Shown here: positions 48,637-59,847 of the stretch, piece by piece | Layout: every line of letters starts with the position of its first letter | Numbering within the stretch: the first letter of the stretch is position 1 | Assembly: GCF_028858725.1 (NCBI RefSeq) | Contig: NC_084761.1 | Location: 37,622,501 to 37,686,500 of the forward strand | Length of the DNA stretch: 64,000 nt | Reading direction: 5' to 3' | Origin: Colius striatus | Lineage: Eukaryota; Chordata; Aves; Coliiformes; Coliidae | The notes under the pieces: generated by a model | What the model was told of the DNA's origin: nothing | The model's database searches: none | Seen by the model: only the letters and a program-made list of their open reading frames with translations | Translations under genes and position numbers: made by a program

Positions 48637-51600
48637 TCACTCATGGCACCCCGGACCAGGATCCTCACTCCAGTGGGCTTCCCGTTTCTCAGCCACAAGC
48701 TTAATGAAGTAGCTATGACTTGCATACAGCTTGAGCTTCTCGCTGATGTCAACCCACTTCACTACTCCAGCATCATCACCTGCTTCCAGAGGCAAATTAT
48801 CCATTGTCTCACCTGTTCAAAAAACAAGAGTTAGGACATAGCATTACATCTTTCTTGTTTTTTCTTCTCACGTGATCACACATGGCTCCTGCACAGGCAG
48901 CAACCTTATTTGGTTTCTCCCTGAAAAGCAGTTTAAGTTGCTCACTTATTCTGTACCAGAAACTTTTTTCATACTTGCACTATTTTAAGACAAATCTGAG
49001 CAGCAGAGATAGCGTCAACTCCTTGTTTCCAAGGAAACCTTGTAATACCTTGGAGATCTTAGGGTACCATCAGCAGCATGACAAGGACGAAACAGCACGC
49101 TGGGAACTACAGGCCTGTCAGCCTGACCTCCGAGCCAGGGAAGGTTATGGACCAAATCATCCTGAGCACCATCCTGAGGCACACACAGGATAACCAAGGG
49201 GATAAGCCTAGAGAAGAGGAGGCTGAGAGGAGACATAATCACTCTCTACAACTACCTGAAGGGGATTTGTAGTGAGGTAGGTGTCAATCTATTTGAAGCA
49301 CTATTTCACTGTGAGAGTGATGGAGTCCTGGCACAGGCTGCCCACAGAAGATGTGGAGTCTTCCTCTCTGGAGGTCTTCAAAATCCACCTGGACGTGTTC
49401 CTGTGTGACCTGATCTAGGTGGACCTGCTTCTGCAGGAACGGATGATCTCTAAAACTCCCTTTCAACCCCTACCATTCTATCATTCTGTGTTTTTTTCTC
49501 TCCAGTACAAAGGATAGGACACAAGGAAATGAGTTCAAGTTGCACCAGGAGAGGTTTAGATTGGACATTAGGAAGAAGTTTTTTACCAAGAGGGTTATTA
49601 AGCATTGGAACAGGCTGCCCAGGGAGGTGGTGGAGTCACCATCCCTGAAGATACTCAAGACACATAGATGAGGTGCTGAGTGATATGGTTTAGTTTAGTG
49701 ATGGGCTTGGCAGTGTGAGGTTAGTGGTTGGACCTGATCTTAGAGGTCTTTTCCAATTGTAATTTTTCTAACTTCTAATGATTCTAGTAACTTCTAAGTT
49801 ACTATAACAACAGAGAATCATTTCCACAAGTTTACCCAGTCCTTCTGCCTTGCTTTTTCTGAATTGGCCTCCAAAGTTTCTTACTCTGTTTTCAAAAAGA
49901 GTCCCAGGACTTCACATTCGAAAACCAAAGAAATGCTTTTAAAAGTATTACAAATTGTGTATTAGAAACAAAGACCAAACAAATGGTATCTTCACTGTTT
50001 CTAGGGCAGAGAAATCAAGGACCAGTGATGTGTGAAACTTCACTGCTCGTATTTATTAACCAAAACACAGTGGAAACATATCTGTATGATGTCTCAGACT
50101 TGAACAAATCAAAACTACCTAACTAGACTGATTTATCTTAAAAGGTCAGGGATGAGAGTCCAAGATGACAGATCAATCTAAGAACTAGCAATTTATGCCC
50201 ATTCCTTCTGATTTATAGAAGTAAAATAAGGTCCAACAATGACTGTCAGAGTAACTGAGATAAAAGGTCTCAGAGCAATTACATCACGAAAGCAACAAAA
50301 GCAGTGAAAGTCTGCCAGCAGCCAAAGACAATGCTCCTGAAGCACACAGTAGCTACTTGTCATAATTTGACATTACACCCTTTTATGGTAAGGGGGAAGA
50401 GGCTATAAAGATGGCTCCTGTAAGCAGTTGCTCAAAACTCTCCCCAGCTCTGAGCCACACCCACTTCTGGGGCTGAGCCAATTTGACACCTCCATGATCA
50501 TTTTTTAAGAAGAAGCCGGAAGAGTAGGTTTCTTCGTCCTTCTTCTTCCTTTTTCTTCTGCCCCTTCTTCTCCACCAGCTGGTGGTGGTGCAAGGAGTAG
50601 GAACAGAGAGAAACAACCATGCGGACTCCAAGGTCAGTGAGGGAAGCGAGGAGGAGGTGTGCTGTAGCAGAGACTCCCCTGCATTCTACAGAGAGGACTG
50701 GTGAAGCTGAGATTTATTTTCATTTTTTAAAGACTCCACATCAGTGGTAGAGATTCATTTTGATAATGAGCCCGCATCAGGGGCAGAGACTCATTTTGCT
50801 AAAGCTGGCCCTGGACCAGGGGCAGCGATTCACTTCATCAAAGGCCCCGAGCCAGGGACACTGACTATGGCCGGAGGAGGCCATGTCCTGTGGGAGGGAC
50901 CCAATCACTTCATCACAGACCCCAAGCCAGGGGCAGTGATTCTCTTCATTAAAACTACGGCCAGAGCAGGCCATGTCCTGAGGGAGGGATCCTGTGTCAC
51001 TATGGCCAGAAGAGGCCGTATCCCGAGGAAGGGACCCAATATCCACAGCTATAACTGTGGAGAGGAACCCGCATCAAAGCAGCTCATTAAACTTATGCCC
51101 AGAAGAGGCCTTGTCCTGAGAGAGGGCCCCTGTAACTGCAGAAACTGCAACCGTGGCAAAGAATCCACACCAGAGATATTCACCAAGGACTGCGTCCCGG
51201 GTGAGGCACCCTGTAGAAGCCACAGCTGCTGGGAACAATCCACACCAGAGAAGTTTGTTAAGGACTGTGTCCCGGGGAAGGAACCCCGTGTTGGAGCAGC
51301 GGAAGAATGCCAGGAGTCATCATCGTCTGAGCAGAGAGATGCAGCAGAGCCCATCTGTGAGAGACTGACCACATCCCCTATTCCCTGCCCCCGAGCCGTT
51401 GAGTGGGGAGGAAGTAGGGATATCGGGAGCAGTGAGCTGGGCCTGGGAAAAAAGGAGGGATGGGGACAGAGATCTTGAAGTGGTTGTTGTAATCTTCTCA
51501 TCATCCTACTCCCTTTTTGCTTTTATTCCATTCTGTTTCTTGTAGAATAAACTTTCCTACTTTCCTCTCTAAGTTGAGTACTGGAGTCTGTTTTGCCCGG

Positions 51601-54600
51601 AACCGTTATTGACAGCGAGCCCTCCCTGCCCTTGTCTCAATCCACAACAACCTTGCTTATTTTTTTACTCCCATTTCGCTGGGGCCTCTGCTATCCTAAC
51701 AAAGGGTGGGTGTGAATGGGGGCACTGAGTGAGAGACTGTCGTGGTGCTGCTGTGCTAGCTGGGAAAAATAACTAAAGGAAATATAACTAGGGAAAAAGG
51801 AATAACTAAAGGAAAAATAACTAAAGGAGATCATTCATTCACTTCAGACTCATTAAAAAGGGAAACTAAGCCAACTTAAGATAAATACAATGACAAGGAA
51901 CCCCCGTCCAACGTTCAGCCTCCATCTGAAGGCACGTGGTCTGTCGCGTAGAACAAGCTGACAAATCAGTAAATAATTTTCAGGCAAAGTTCATATGTTC
52001 CTAATTTCAGGATTGATAGAAGCCAAAGGGGAACGACCTGTCATGGCTGAACCTCTCAGGAGACAAGAGATCTTCACATCCATTGGTTTTAGTTTATTAT
52101 TTTACACCTGACTTGCACACTCCACAATTTCATTGCCAATCTCAGTCCAACATATATGCCAGTTTCAAAGCAATACATAGGGTAAAAGGCAACTAAGTGC
52201 ATGCATGGAGATACCCACCGGTTTCATCATGATAGTTGACAGCCTCTGTCTCCATCCAGGCATTATCAGTGTTACGAGGGTCATCCACATATCCTCTATA
52301 CACCTAAGGCCTCAAACAAACCAAAACAACCTCAGTGTCACAACAAACAAGCTAGAATCAGTAAGAAGAGGTTTCAATAGTCCTTTCTATTTTCTACACC
52401 ATGACAACCCAAGCATCACAGCTTATTTTTGTTTCAGCTACACTTTTTCAAGTTCCACACAGCTGAGTTACATGCATAGTTTGAAGAGGCTATCTCAAGA
52501 GACAGGGAGCTCACCACAAAGTGTTTCTGGCTGAACAGCTTGTGGAGACGTTTCTCCAATTCCCTTTTCTCCTCAGGTGATTTCTGCAAAGAATTCAAGG
52601 CCTCCTCTGCAAATTCTCTCTTCAGGGTAGCACTAATCTTCTCCCCTGGGTCCACCATCCCCTTAGAGGGGGGTGAAAGGAAAAAAAAAAGGGTGACTAT
52701 CACTCAGATACTATTTGGTTTTATTCCCCTTTGACTACCTCTTAGTATATTATGTCCACCTGCAATATACTCTGGACCTGTAAATAACTGTACATACAAT
52801 TATAAAGAGCAAGCATGTACATCCTTCAAAACTTGCAGCAGATTAAATTTTGCCTACATTTGGCAAAAGACATGGTCAGAATTAAACATATCCTGGAATG
52901 CAGAAACAGCAGAAGGCACACCAGCTAATGATCCAGAAAAGTATTTCTCCCCACCACTGCAACACGAGGTTGTTCATGAAAACGCACACTATTGTTACAG
53001 GCACATTAGTTATCATCTCATGGCCTTACCAGAAGGGAAATGTCAACTGTCTCTGGAGCTTTTGCTCTTACCCCTGGAATGGCCCACTCCCCACAGTCTC
53101 TCCTCTTGATAGCTACGAACTGTAAGATGTTTTTGCCAGTTACCGGATGAGCAACTTTACTGCCACTTCCATCCCTCTTCCACCTGCAGCAAACAAACAA
53201 GAACAACATACTTTGCTGCTCCTTGACACAAGGGCCTGGGAGGTGAGCAGCGAGACATCCACCTCAACACTGTCACAGGGGGCTGACAGATGCCATCCGG
53301 CACAGGAGCTCAAGGGCTCAGCGCCAAGCTCCTTGCACTCTTGCACCAGCTGTTTGCCTCAGCCAAAGGGGCACGAACTGCCCAGGAGCCACATTTTCCT
53401 CTCCACAGCAGCTGCTCTGAGCTACAGCGCCCACCGAGCTGTGCCGTGAGGGCCTGTGATAGGCAGCACGTGAGCTGCTGCTGCTCCAGAATACCATGGG
53501 TGTGACGCCCCCAGCTTGCTCATCCAGCACATGCAAGAGGCACAAACAGCCACCATTACCTTCTATAAAAAATTAAGAGCTACCAAGAGTTAAAGCTAAA
53601 AGCTATCCAATGTAAATCAAGATAAAATAAAAGCAGCTTGAATTTTACTTTCAAAGAAGCAACTTTGTAGAATTGGTACTTCTGAAAAAGTAAAACACCT
53701 TAGGATGATTTTCAGCACAGCACTTCCTAGCTTGCACTTTTGTTAATAACACAATCTTTTCTAAATGCTCTCTTTGTGTGAAACAATTAGTGTGTACACT
53801 CAGATCCTACTGGTGAAAGTGCCACTAAACCAGAGCATTCACTGACAAAAACAAAGAAGCTTAATCCAACCTCCTCTAACCATATACTAGGTCAAGTTAG
53901 TATTTCTTACAAGAGTAAAAGCAGGTATGCTGCTTTTTTTTCTTTCAGATGAATCACTGTGATAGAAAAATCTATCCCTGCAATTTAACAAGCCTCTTCC
54001 AAGGCCTTTTGGCATTTTACATATGCAGAATCAAAGTATCACATAATCCTTTCAGGTTTTACATTCATTGCTGAAGATTATTTCTATTTCTACTGAATTA
54101 GACTTCCTGGGTTGTTTTGGTTTTTTTTTACATCTGCTTCCTCAGCATTTCAGAAGCAATTGCCTGTAATTCACAGGGAGTCTGTACAGATACAAAGACT
54201 AAAAAAAAATTATTAGATTTGCATTCCACACATCTATACATCTCTCCATTCAGACATCCATATCTGAACGGGCTTACACAGAACACCCACAAAAAGCCTG
54301 TGCAAAGTAACAGCCTGTCCAGGGATGCACAGAAAAAACAAGATGTGTGGCTTTTCTGTTCTACTGCAGAGCACTATTCAGTCACCTGTCCCTTACCTAG
54401 TTACAACAGGATCAGCAGCATGGTTTGGCCCCCAGCGTCCTAACAGTCCTCTGCCTGTGAGACCAGTCCTTCCTGCTGGATTTCTGAAATAAGTGACACA
54501 GTACATTGAACATTAAAAATATACTCCAAATAATCTAAAAGAGCAGCTTTAAAGAAGCTTAAATAACAACAAAGGATAGTAATTTACATTTGGTGCAACC

Positions 54601-57600
54601 ACATGCTTTAAAGAGCAAGATAAACAAAGTACAGGTTTCTCTTTCATCAGCCTCTTTTTGTGTTTGCTAGTACAGGGAAAAGAAACAAACGAAATGGCTT
54701 TGGCATTTCCCAGACCTTGTGTTCTGAGATACTCCCGATCAAGGGTACTCACTGTGCACACAGTCATGTCTGAAAATGGAATCTAGTTTCCAAGACTACA
54801 GAAGCACAGAATATGCAATTATGTGCAAAATTTTTTAAAAAGACATTATTTTTAGGTGCGATTACCCAACTGTGCTATGCCAGGATTTGTCAGTGGAGGG
54901 CAATGCTCTTTTGCACGAGTTGCACAAAAACTTAAGAACCCAACATTCAGTTAAACTGTGCAAACAATTAATTCAGCAGACCCTACTATTACCGGCGTTA
55001 GACCTCCTCCAACTCCATTGCTGTCACAACCCTCCTGTGGTAGTACTGCTAGCCTTTTTTGTGTCTCCCTGTCACAACCTGATTCCAGAAAGAACTCTCT
55101 GGCCCTGAGGTATCATTTCCCCCTCTCTAAGGTGAACTATGTTGATTCTCTTCTAGTGGCTACTGTATATCAAAAATGATAGACCTGTAAGAGTTCTCAA
55201 ACTATATCACTGAAATGAACATGCAAACAAAAAACCCACTCACCGGGGCCTCCCATTTTCGACTGCATACAAGCCATTCAGACTCTTCCTCTCCACTTCT
55301 CCATCTCTCTCATTAAATTTGGGAGAAAAGCCTTTATCACTGTGTGGAAAAGAATAACTTAACGTAGAGAAGTTATAAAACACAAAACACCTCTCTACCT
55401 CACTAAAGCTTTAAGGTCAACTAACAAATCAGCAACACTCATCGATCAATGATTAGTTCTCATCAGAACTCAAGTTGCAGGCCCTCCCTTTCCTACAGGA
55501 GCCTACAAAATACCAACCTTTCCTGGTGACAGTCTCCCTGTATTTAGCTCTGCAGACACAAGTGTGCCCCTCTAAAATATCTAACATTGTCTAAATGAAA
55601 ATCTAGAGAGATGCAAAGTGTTTCAAAGGTCTTGTTAAGGTTAGAGAACATAAAACTATTTTACTGTGAGGGTGGTGGAGCAGTGGCACAGGCTGCCCAG
55701 AGGAGTTGTGGAGTCTCCTTTCTTGGAGGTCTTCAAGGCCCACCTGGGCATGTTCCTATGCGACCTGATTTAGGTGAACCTGTTTCTGCAGGGGGGTTGG
55801 ACTAGATGATCTCTAAAAGTCCCTTTCAACTCTACCATTCTATGATTCTATGATCCATTGATAAAACTAAAAAAGATTTTGCTAATTAAAATAATTGAGC
55901 ACTAATTATTACATATGATTTATCAGAGTTACAATAATCACCAATTTTCAATATTAGCTTAATGCCTATCTCCTACATGCACCTCTGAAAACTGGTAGAG
56001 AAGCTATCTAAAAAAAAAAAAATCTACAGAAGTATATTTCTTTTCCCAAAAGCAATTCTCCTCAAGCCAACACAGTTTTCAAACTACTGGCTTGCTTCTT
56101 CTACATGTCATTTGTTTGGGAAGTTACACCAATATCTAAACAATGACTCTGCATTTTCAAGTATTATCAACAGCTACTAAAAGATTATCTGACGCTTTCC
56201 CAACTATGCCTTGGCAGAACATCAGCAGCCCTAGGGAGTCTGAGGAGCAGCGTGCCTTGCAATCGGCAGAGCACTAACCAAGTTAAAAGTAAACAGAAGC
56301 ACACGTTGATATAGCATGTGAAATGAGGAAGGTAAGGTTGAAACATCAAATGCCACTATGTGCTGCTCTTTCTATACAGGAATCATCATTTCACATTATC
56401 ACAAGTTACACTAGACTCATGCATCTAACCTTCTGGTCAAGAAGCATACAGTATTCCTTGAGAAGAGACTATCCTCACAGAATCAATAAAATTGAATACA
56501 CATTCAGAAAAAGAGAATTACAGTCACAAGCTCAACCTGTCTCATTTCATGAGTCGGAGCACTGAAATCAAGAGCTACAACTCTTTTCTCATCCTGCATT
56601 TAATCCATGAACAAGGTTCTCCCAAATTCTTAAGTAGAATAAGATTTTTACTTAGCTCACAACACAGATAAGAAGCCCTACACAACACTGGCAGTTGTCC
56701 ATTATTCCAATTCACAGTTCAAGAAGGAACTGCTGGAGAGAGTTCAGTGCAGAGCCACAAACATGATGTAGGGAGTGGAGCATCTCCCTATGATTAAAGA
56801 CTGAGGGAGCTGGGGCTCTTTAGCTTGCAGGAGACTGAGGGGTGACCTTGTTAATGTTTACAAATATGTAAAGGGTGGGTGTCAGGAGGATGTTCTCAAT
56901 GATGGCCAATGATAGGACAAGGGGCAATGGGTACAAGCTGGAACATGTGAAGTTCCAAAGAAATACAAGGAATAATTTCTTCACTACGAGGGTGATGGAG
57001 CACTGGAACAGGCTGCCCAGAGGGGTTGTTGAGTCTCCTCTGGGGACATTCAAAACCCACCTGGATGAGTTCCTATGTGACCTACTCTCAGTGGCCCTGC
57101 TCTGGCAGGGGGGTTGGACTAGATGATCTTTCAAGATCTCTTTCAACCCTTCAGATTCTGTGATCATCAGCTTTGGTCTTGACTTTCACATTTCACTATA
57201 GAATCATATGTCACTTAAGCTGATGATCATATTAACCCTGCTGATCACTATTTCCTCCTTCCATGTTCACAGGAGAAAAGAGCTACAATTTCCACTCACT
57301 TGATTTGGGGATCTGCCCAGTTGGGTCCAGACAATACAGACATTGCAGTGTACTCCACAGGATTATAATCTCTCCACTCAGTCATCCAGCCCACTTTATC
57401 TTCAGGAACTTGGCTACGTTCAACATGTGATCCTGGATATGGGGAGGTGAGAGCTTTGCTGTGGTATAACTTAACATTATAACTGTTGGACATGTTAAGA
57501 GGATGAAGAAGGGACCAACACTTGACAGACACTTTGCTGAAAGAAAAAAAAAAAGTAAATTTAATTATTAAATTAGTTACTTAATTCCATATTTGCAATA

Positions 57601-59162
57601 GGACATTAGAGCAAGCAGAGCACACTAGGCTTTTCCACAAAACATCTCTCAGTAATACAGGATTGCTTCTTTCAGACACCATGCAAATGTATGCCTGGAC
57701 CAACAAATTCTGAATCTTACCTTCAGCTTCTCAAAGCAGAGGAGAAGTAGTAGTAAAAGAAGTAGTACCTACTAGATACATATGGGGATTTCATAGCATG
57801 AATGAGAAGCCAAGAACTAGAACTGTCATTTTGGACCATTTATCATATCCAAGGAACAGTACAAAGATATACACCACAAATGCAGCAGGAAAGCCTGCTT
57901 GAGTATGTGAGCATTTCATCAACAAACCAACCCAGCCCTACAAGCATCCTGCTCTCACATTCAGTGACAGACCAGGTAAGAGCAAGAATGAAATATCCAA
58001 AAGCCTGAGCAACACAGCACAGCAAGTTGCTATGACCACCAAAATATTATTTTGTGCAATACTGAGTAGGACAGTGCAAATCTTACTTTTCAATGTCAAG
58101 GAAGGCTAGAACTATCAAGCTATTTAAGTTAAAAGACAAAACAAAAACTTGAGACATCTAGTGACTTTATTTTGCCATGGGTTTTCAAGAGCTGAAAGAC
58201 TTCACACAAGATGGGGTTACCATGCCTGATCACCATCTCTAGAGACTTCCTTCAACAAAGAAAAGTGGCCTTCCCATACTCACTTTAACTATTCCAAAAA
58301 AAAACCCGGAATTAATCTACATAAGAGACTCAAAGTTCAGCATGGGGCTACAACCTACAAGAGTACTCTAAAACCAAGACATTAGTAAGTTCTTAATGAA
58401 AAATGGTTTTGGTTATTGTTTTGGTGGGTGTTTTTTTTCAATCAATCAAGCAAAATAGGCCAGGCTTTTTCAAAAACAGCAGTTCCACTTCTAAACTTCT
58501 CACTCATGCTGTGGAATCTTCAGGCTCATCAAGGAGAGCAGATTCTGCATCACATTGGCATTGAAAATCTGTTGCTTACAGTTACAGCATTCATGTGCTG
58601 TCACATTCACTGCTGAGATGGTACTCTCAAGAACACAATTCAATTCACAATGCCCCTAAGACTCAAAAGTCTTTATCAGAAACGGGATAAAGGGCATACT
58701 TGACAGGGGGCCAACCTCCACACAAAGATCAAACTTTCATATTTTTCCCATAAAAACGACAGCCTGATTTTTGGTTCTGCCATGTTCAAAAGGGACACCC
58801 TCAGCTACACAGCACATCCCGTGCCACGCTCCACCTCTGCCGGCAGTCGACAGGAAGGCAGCCGAGACCTTGGCCCAGCGAGGAGGTGCCTACTCCGTGG
58901 AAAACAGGCCAGCCCCCCAACAGGGCCTGGCGCCAGCAGAGCCACCGACTAGGGCTCCAAGGCTGAGGAGCGCCCCCCCCAGCTTGGCCTGGACACCGCC
59001 CAGCTTCACCACCGACAGGCCACGGTACCTGAGGGGCGGGCAGCGCTGGAGAGCACACGGGGCAGGCGGGGAGGAAAAAGCAACTGTGAAAGAAAACACG
59101 GCGACTGCCCGAGCGAAACCGGACACGGCAGTTGCACGCAGGACGCTGCTGAGGGAGAGCAT
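48637..59162 (-). CDS. NUDT9: NUDT9, ADP-ribose pyrophosphatase (mitochondrial), complete coding region
   Basis: NUDT9 hydrolyses ADP-ribose to AMP and ribose 5-phosphate. Minus-strand coding exons: 59162-59029, 57536-57300, 55339-55244, 54483-54397, 53183-53072, 52661-52515, 52303-52219 and 48812-48637 (stop 48639-48637). They join in frame to 357 residues (human 350). The start [20 protein letters not shown] is Arg/Ser/Ala-rich and fits a mitochondrial presequence. Family sequence: [37 protein letters not shown], then the Nudix box (223-245) with REFAEEA, and the C-terminus [17 protein letters not shown]. The catalytic REF is intact, unlike the altered box of the related TRPM2 channel domain. 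The frame upstream of this ATG is open to 59447, so a longer N-terminus cannot be excluded. The gene is head-to-head with HSD17B11. Confidence 0.97.
49064..49490 (+). mobile_element. CR1 LINE fragment joining an RT segment to the 3' end
   Basis: The left part encodes [20 protein letters not shown], the start of the CR1 reverse-transcriptase domain. The right part is the usual 3' UTR with GGCACAGGCTGCCC and a CCATTCTATCATTCTG tail. Most of ORF2 between them is missing, so the copy carries a large internal deletion. It lies in the last NUDT9 intron. Confidence 0.85.
49500..49785 (+). mobile_element. CR1 LINE 3' fragment, divergent subfamily
   Basis: It begins directly after the preceding CR1 tail. 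It reads GAGTTCAAGTTGCACCAGG, AGGAAGAAGTTTTTTACC and GGAACAGGCTGCCCAGGGAGG and ends near TTTTTCTAACTTCTAATGATTC. It is the same subfamily as the copy at 7731. Confidence 0.82.
50358..51765 (+). mobile_element. Long LTR of an avian ERVL-like family in the last NUDT9 intron
   Basis: The element starts near TGTCATAATTTGAC and passes through GGCTATAAAGATGGCTCC (TATA-like, about 50400-50415). A middle section is made of diverged 50-60 bp repeats (50740-51330). It ends with AATAAA (51545-51550), GTCTGTTTTGCCCGG and a GC-rich tail. The order resembles, from memory, a well-known family of long avian LTRs. Exact ends are uncertain, especially on the right, where a short simple repeat follows. It is antisense to NUDT9. 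The frame open at 50744-51478 belongs to the repeat section and is not a host gene. It is a fossil. Confidence 0.7.
51768..51826. repeat. AT-rich short tandem repeat (unit about ATAACTAAAGGAAA)
   Basis: Four imperfect units directly follow the long LTR in the last NUDT9 intron and blur its right boundary. Confidence 0.75.
52515..52661 (-). CDS. NUDT9: NUDT9 Nudix-box exon
   Basis: 49 codons, phase 0 on both sides. It begins [20 protein letters not shown] and carries the metal-binding Nudix motif G-x5-E-x7-R-E-U-x-E-E. Glu238, Glu241 and Glu242 of the model are the expected Mg-binding acids. The final glycine of the general Nudix consensus is not present, as in human NUDT9. Confidence 0.94.
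55636..55856 (+). mobile_element. CR1 LINE 3' fragment in a NUDT9 intron
   Basis: About 220 bp with AAAACTATTTTACTGTGAGGG, GGCACAGGCTGCCCAGAGG and the tail CCATTCTATGATTCTATGATCC. It is antisense to NUDT9, between the exons at 55339 and 57300. Confidence 0.9.
56713..57166 (+). mobile_element. CR1 LINE 3' fragment in a NUDT9 intron
   Basis: About 450 bp from AAGAAGGAACTGCTGGAGAG (ORF2 C-terminus) through GGAACAGGCTGCCCAGAGG to TTCAGATTCTGTGATC. It ends about 135 bases from the NUDT9 exon at 57300-57536. Confidence 0.88.
59029..59162 (-). CDS. NUDT9: NUDT9 first coding exon (mitochondrial targeting sequence)
   Basis: 44 codons plus two bases, ending at CTCAG/GTACCG. The leftover AG joins the C of the next exon to give Ser45, so the phase is right. 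The exon lies in the CpG island. Conservation with human is weak, as usual for presequences, so the exon is supported mainly by donor, phase, hydrophobic/basic composition and position. Confidence 0.78.
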
Positions 59163-59847
59163 CGACGCCGCCGCGGACCCCAACTCTGCAGGAGCAGTTC
59201 CCGCCTCAGCTCCACAAGGCCGCGCTAGGGCCCAGGCCGAAGATGCGGGCAGGGGACCGGGTGGGCGAGGCAGCCGTCTCCGACCGGCCAGCTCCCACTG
59301 AACTCCGGGCAGGCACCCCTGCGACGATCGGCCGCCCTGACAGCGAGCAGGAGGCGCGGAGAGCTCGGCTGCCACCGAGGCCACCCTGCCCGGGCCAGGG
59401 CGAACCGCACACCACTCAGCTAACGCCGCCAACAGCACTCTGTACAAGCTCGCCTCTCATTGGGCAGAGCACCACCAATCGTGAGCAGCTCCCGCTCGCA
59501 AGCTCTTCTCCATGAATAGACACGCCCCTCGTCCAACGCAGCTCTCTGATTGGTTACGTGGACGCTGGGAGGTGTGGCCAGGCACGGGCCGATAGCCTCC
59601 GGCCGTGGCGATCGGCGTCCCCGCGTCTGGCGCTGCCCGCGCGGCGAGGGGCGGCAGGGCCGCGCCGGGCGGGGCGGGGGCGGATCCTACCGCGGCACAG
59701 GCCCAGCACCCGCGGGGGGAGCGGCGCTGTCCGCTTGCACCCCCTGGCGGCGGGGAAGGGCAGTGCCCACCGCGCCCGGTCGCAGGTGCTGGCAGGCGTT
59801 GCGGAGCGCAACTCCGTTCCGCAATTAAAAGGCTTTCAGAAAAAACA
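59163..59847. promoter_or_regulatory. Shared head-to-head promoter and CpG island of NUDT9 and HSD17B11
   Basis: 685 bases separate the two start codons. The sequence is GC- and CpG-rich from about 58.85 to 60.0 kb. It contains three CCAAT-type boxes (ATTGG 59459-59463, CCAAT 59475-59479, ATTGG 59549-59553) and a GC-box cluster at 59666-59683 of the Sp1 type, with no clear TATA box. This is a typical bidirectional housekeeping promoter. Confidence 0.8.

Noticed and set aside
50744-51478. 244-codon open frame as a host gene
   Set aside because: It lies wholly inside a long avian LTR and follows its repeat array; no host family is recognisable.
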